From: Plasmodium malariae
Lineage: Eukaryota > Apicomplexa > Aconoidasida > Haemosporida > Plasmodiidae
Reading direction: 5' to 3'
DNA: 64,000 nucleotides
Assembly (NCBI RefSeq): GCF_900090045.1
Contig: NC_041786.1
Coordinates: forward strand, 1,978,501 to 2,042,500
Both the position numbers and the translations under genes were made by a program. This document shows, in pieces, positions 60,491 to 64,000 of the stretch (position 1 is its first letter; each line of letters starts with the position of its first letter). The notes below the pieces were generated by a model, which did no database searches, was not told the origin of the DNA, and saw only the letters and a program-made list of their open reading frames with translations.

Positions 60491-63400
60491 ATGGACAGTT
60501 TAATTTGTTTAAAGTTGTTAAAAGCAAGAAAGAGAAATAACAAAAATAAGGTATATACTATTTTGTCGAATGAATGTAACAATATAATAGCTTTGCTTTG
60601 CCTAAAAGATAATTATAATTATGAAGAAAAAAGATTTAAATTATATTTCAATTTTTTGAACAGTTATGGTAATGATTTCTTACTAAATAATAATACAATA
60701 GACTGTTTCTGGATTAGCTGTGATAATGATATATTTACAAAAGGGAAAAATGTAAAACATCAGATTCCTATTCTGGTTAAGTTAAAAAAACGTTCAAAAT
60801 AATATTTTTATAAGTTTTTATTATTTATTTTATTTTTTCGTTTGCGTTATTTTCTTAGATATCACAGCAACATACTCTCTTGAGTTTCTATAATTTTTCC
60901 CATGTCGACAAAATAAATGCACGTCTAGAAAATTGTGAAATAATGTACAGTTAAAAAAAAAAAATAAAAATACATACATATATAAAATTATTTAAGTAGG
61001 TTGTAAAAACTGTATATGTGTGATTTTAATTTTAAATTTAATAAAGTGGCATGTACATTATTTTCGCCTATCTAATATATTGTTCGCTCAATTATTTATT
61101 TACCATTTTCAGAATTCAAGAAAACTCATTGCAATTTGATATTTATAAAAAGACACGCCGAAATATAATTGAAAAGAACAAGTTGTATAATTTTTATATT
61201 ACAAACGAAAAATTATTTCATTTTGCCATATCTATAAATGTAAGAATGTGCTAATGATGTGAAGATCTGTTAAAATAAAAAGAACATAATAAATGTATAT
61301 ATATATATATATATTTTATTTTATTTTTTTTAATGTGTAGAGAAATCTCTCTATTTTAGAATCATTCAGTGAAAAATTTGTAAAAATAGTACTGAAGGCG
61401 GAAAAGTAATTGGAATAATGTAAAATTTCTATTACATGATATATGTAGCATGAAGAAATAAATTCGTATAGCTCTGTTTTAATTATATATAAATAAACTC
61501 AAATGTAACTATATTCATTTTTATAGCTGCCTTTTTATTATATTAAATGATATCGCGTGTATAGAATTTGTCTCCAATGGATTCAGGTGAAATTGATAAA
61601 TATGTTATACAGAGGAATGAATAAATATGTATATATATGCGTGAAAACACATGCGCATATATGAATATATGTGTTTGAATATTTATATATATATGTATGG
61701 ATTGTCCTCATTATTTTCCATACATCGGTGAACTAGGTATTTACTGTTTTTCCCAATTTTCACCGTATACGTATTATATGAATCAGTTCCAATATATGAA
61801 TAATTCCATATTCTTATATATTTGCAGCTTGAGAGCAAAGAAGGTGTTTGCCTTACAAAATATTTTGATGAAGGTCGATAATTATGTTTTCATTCAGAAA
61901 TGTATTTGCAGGTAGTGATAAATATACTTCTATAACATAAATAATTAAGAAAACACGTGATATAATTACAATTAATTTTTCTTTTTTTTTTTTTAATTTT
62001 TTGTAGAAATGATATCATGTTTGTTTTAACATTCACACACCAACAATTTTTGCTCATTTATAAGGAGGAAAAGCCTTGTGTGGCAATAAATATAAATAAG
62101 CACAGTAATTTGTTTTAAATTATTTATTATTTTTTTTTTTTATACTAATTTCTTATTTGCTGTTACCTGAACTATCAATAATTATGTGCTCATATGATAA
62201 CACTCTACGCTGATCATTAATAATATTAAGAATAAATTTTGTTTTCAAGTTGAACTTTATTTTTTTTTTTTATAGTTTGCACCATTTTTAACGACTTCGA
62301 AGTTAGCCATGATATGTCAAATGTGCTGCTGATTGATATGCGTAATCAAATTTGGATCTTTGATATAAATGTGTAAGTGTATAATTGGAAAAAAAAATTA
62401 GTAGAATAAAACATTTTAAAGTTAAGTATATGTCTTGTAATGGTAACAAAATTTAAACGCACAGCAAAATGTACTATAATAAAGGTGTCAACATAGGGTT
62501 ACCTCTATTTGTTTGATTTGCCTCTAACAACGTTTCTAAGATTTAACTTATAACTTTTACCTATTATATTTTACGTCTTCTATTTTCTCTTTTATTTATT
62601 TTTTTTTCATTTTAGATACTGCAACTTAAATTTGGAAGGGACAAGGAATACAAAATTTTTAGGGAAAAAGAAAAAAATAAAAAATGTTGAAATGCACTCA
62701 ATGCATTGTAAAGAGGAACCATTTAGGTACTTGGAAATTGGTGAAACAGAGAATTGTCTAAATGAGATTTATGGAATACAGAATAACTATCTTCATAAAA
62801 GGAAAAATGAATACAGAGTTAAGTTTAATGGGGAGTCCTATTTTCCTGATTTTTTTAATTTAAGACAGAAAAAAGTGTACATAAATAGAAACTTAAGAAA
62901 AGATATAGATAACAACATAAGTTTAATGAATTATAAAAAATTAGAAATTTCTAAATATGCATATATAATTGATGAAATTAATCAAAGTAATGAAATAATT
63001 GAAAGTAATGAAGTTAATGAAGTTAACGAAATTAAAGATATATATAAAGATAGGAAAACAATGTATCAGACGCTTAAGGAGGATAAATCATTAAATGAAA
63101 GGGGAAAGAATTATAGAGGGAATTCTGATATGATATATATTTACGAAGAAATTGAAACGTCTAATTGTTGTATTAACTTTTCCAAGCATTATAATGATTT
63201 TCGTTATACCAGTCAACACCAGGATGATAATACCAATAGTAGTAATGTATTTGAATATGCAGATTATGGAAAGAACAAAGAAAATATAAGAGAAGGATTA
63301 CACCGTAACAATTCTGATTTTTACATTGATATAAAGCATAATTCTTTTCAAAATGAGGATATTTATAGAAAGGTGTTAAAAGAAAAGAGAGGTAAAGAAA

Positions 63401-64000
63401 TAAAAATGAAATATGTGTACACATGTAAGCAATGTAAAATCTGTACTAGGACTCATGTTGATGATTACTATAGTTGTAATGTAAAGGAAAATACTAAGAA
63501 TTACGTCTCTAGTGAGGAAAATAACAAGTCAGATAACTACAATGAAATGGATTTAAATTTGGAAGAGTCTATTAATTACCTTAATAAAGTGTTACCTAGA
63601 TACATACAACACATTCACGTGTACAACTATTCTAATGACGTAAAAAATTTATTCTTAATTAAATGTTTCCAAATGCGTTTTTTAGAACATCGAAATAATG
63701 TTAAGAAGAAAAACATGCACCATAAAAGTTTTCTATACAATAGAAGAGTGTATAATACCAAAACATACGTGTGTGGGAATTACATTTTCGTTGAATTTTT
63801 TTTATTAAAAAAGCATACCAATATGTATAAAAGTTACCTAGTTGTTTTGAAGAAAATAAAAAAAATAGAATTTTTATTTATTTTGAAGAATTACAATTAT
63901 TTTTACGTAAATAACAAATCACATGCTATCTTTAATATTGAAAATGTATTATGTAGACTAATATTTAAAAATTACATGAACGCGCTAATTAGTATCAGTT
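60491..64000 (+). CDS. nine-exon conserved gene of unknown function, runs off the right edge
   Basis: Exons 60491-60775, 60859-60944, 61113-61239, 61341-61405, 61527-61586, 61828-61911, 62007-62104, 62276-62372 and 62616 to beyond 64000 have GT-AG borders, and all junction phases agree. The last exon is open for 461 codons with no stop before the window ends. The N-terminal part (MDSLICLKLLKARKRNNKNK...) is rich in short alternating hydrophobic strands ending in turns: NCLFIILNDIACIEFVSNGF, KVFALQNILMKVDNYVFIQK, NDIMFVLTFTHQQFLLIYKE and SNVLLIDMRNQIWIFDIN. This is the look of a beta-propeller, though no WD motif is clear. The long last exon is Asn/Lys/Glu-rich, with a CKQCKICTRTH cysteine cluster. 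I do not recognise the protein. Confidence 0.8.

Noticed and set aside
1..64000. tRNA genes, rRNA, transposons, CRISPR arrays, subtelomeric variant-antigen genes
   Set aside because: I looked for these while reading and saw no convincing instance; the region looks like a conserved chromosome-internal block.

Overview
The window is nuclear DNA of a malaria parasite (Plasmodium; species not resolved). Evidence is the extreme AT richness, long poly(dA:dT) and (TA)n tracts, Asn/Lys-rich low-complexity protein segments, many small exons bounded by AT-rich GT-AG introns, and a recognisable gene order. From memory, unverified, the order V-ATPase d / UIS2 / ... / cyclin CYC1 / START protein / RNA Pol III RPC4 / DNA polymerase alpha B / RFC3 matches P. 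falciparum chromosome 14, around PF3D7_1464700 down to PF3D7_1463200.

Layout: V-ATPase subunit d (+, 1.9-3.1 kb); UIS2-like metallophosphoesterase (-, 4.5-8.6 kb); a very large low-complexity membrane protein (-, 10.2-19.9 kb) read as one gene broken at a poly(A) tract; a small spliced Bud20/ZNF593-type zinc-finger gene (+, 21.6-22.4 kb); a two-exon conserved protein (-, 22.5-25.3 kb); a CCCH zinc-finger protein (+, 26.9-28.3 kb); a helical-repeat, probably mitochondrial protein (-, 28.5-31.0 kb); the YL1/SWC2 chromatin protein (+, 32.0-34.0 kb); a 14-exon seven-helix membrane protein with a C-terminal EF-hand-like region (+, 36.7-42.4 kb); mitochondrial ribosomal protein S6 (+, 43.2 kb); cyclin H-like CYC1 (-, 44.3-45.2 kb); a small spliced gene of unknown function (+, 46 kb); a five-exon START-domain protein (-, 47.6-49.2 kb); RPC4 (-, 50.8-51.9 kb); DNA polymerase alpha subunit B (-, 53.1-54.7 kb); RFC3 (-, 56.6-58.1 kb); a five-exon gene for a protein of about 105 residues (+, 58.4-59.3 kb); and a nine-exon gene running off the right edge (+, from 60.5 kb).

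The genes do not form an operon. They are ordinary eukaryotic housekeeping and lineage-specific genes: replication (Pol alpha B, RFC3), transcription and chromatin (RPC4, YL1, cyclin H), ribosome biogenesis and mitochondrial translation (Bud20-type, mS6), pH and lipid handling (V-ATPase d, START), and stage control (UIS2).

The most interesting content is (1) a seven-helix protein whose topology and motifs resemble plant MLO proteins, followed by an EF-hand-like C-terminus; (2) up to four genes whose frame breaks exactly at a mononucleotide run; (3) a UIS2-like phosphatase whose GNHD motif reads GEKD; and (4) several micro-exon genes that simple ORF scanning misses but whose splice phases close perfectly. 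No tRNA, rRNA, mobile element or CRISPR array was seen.
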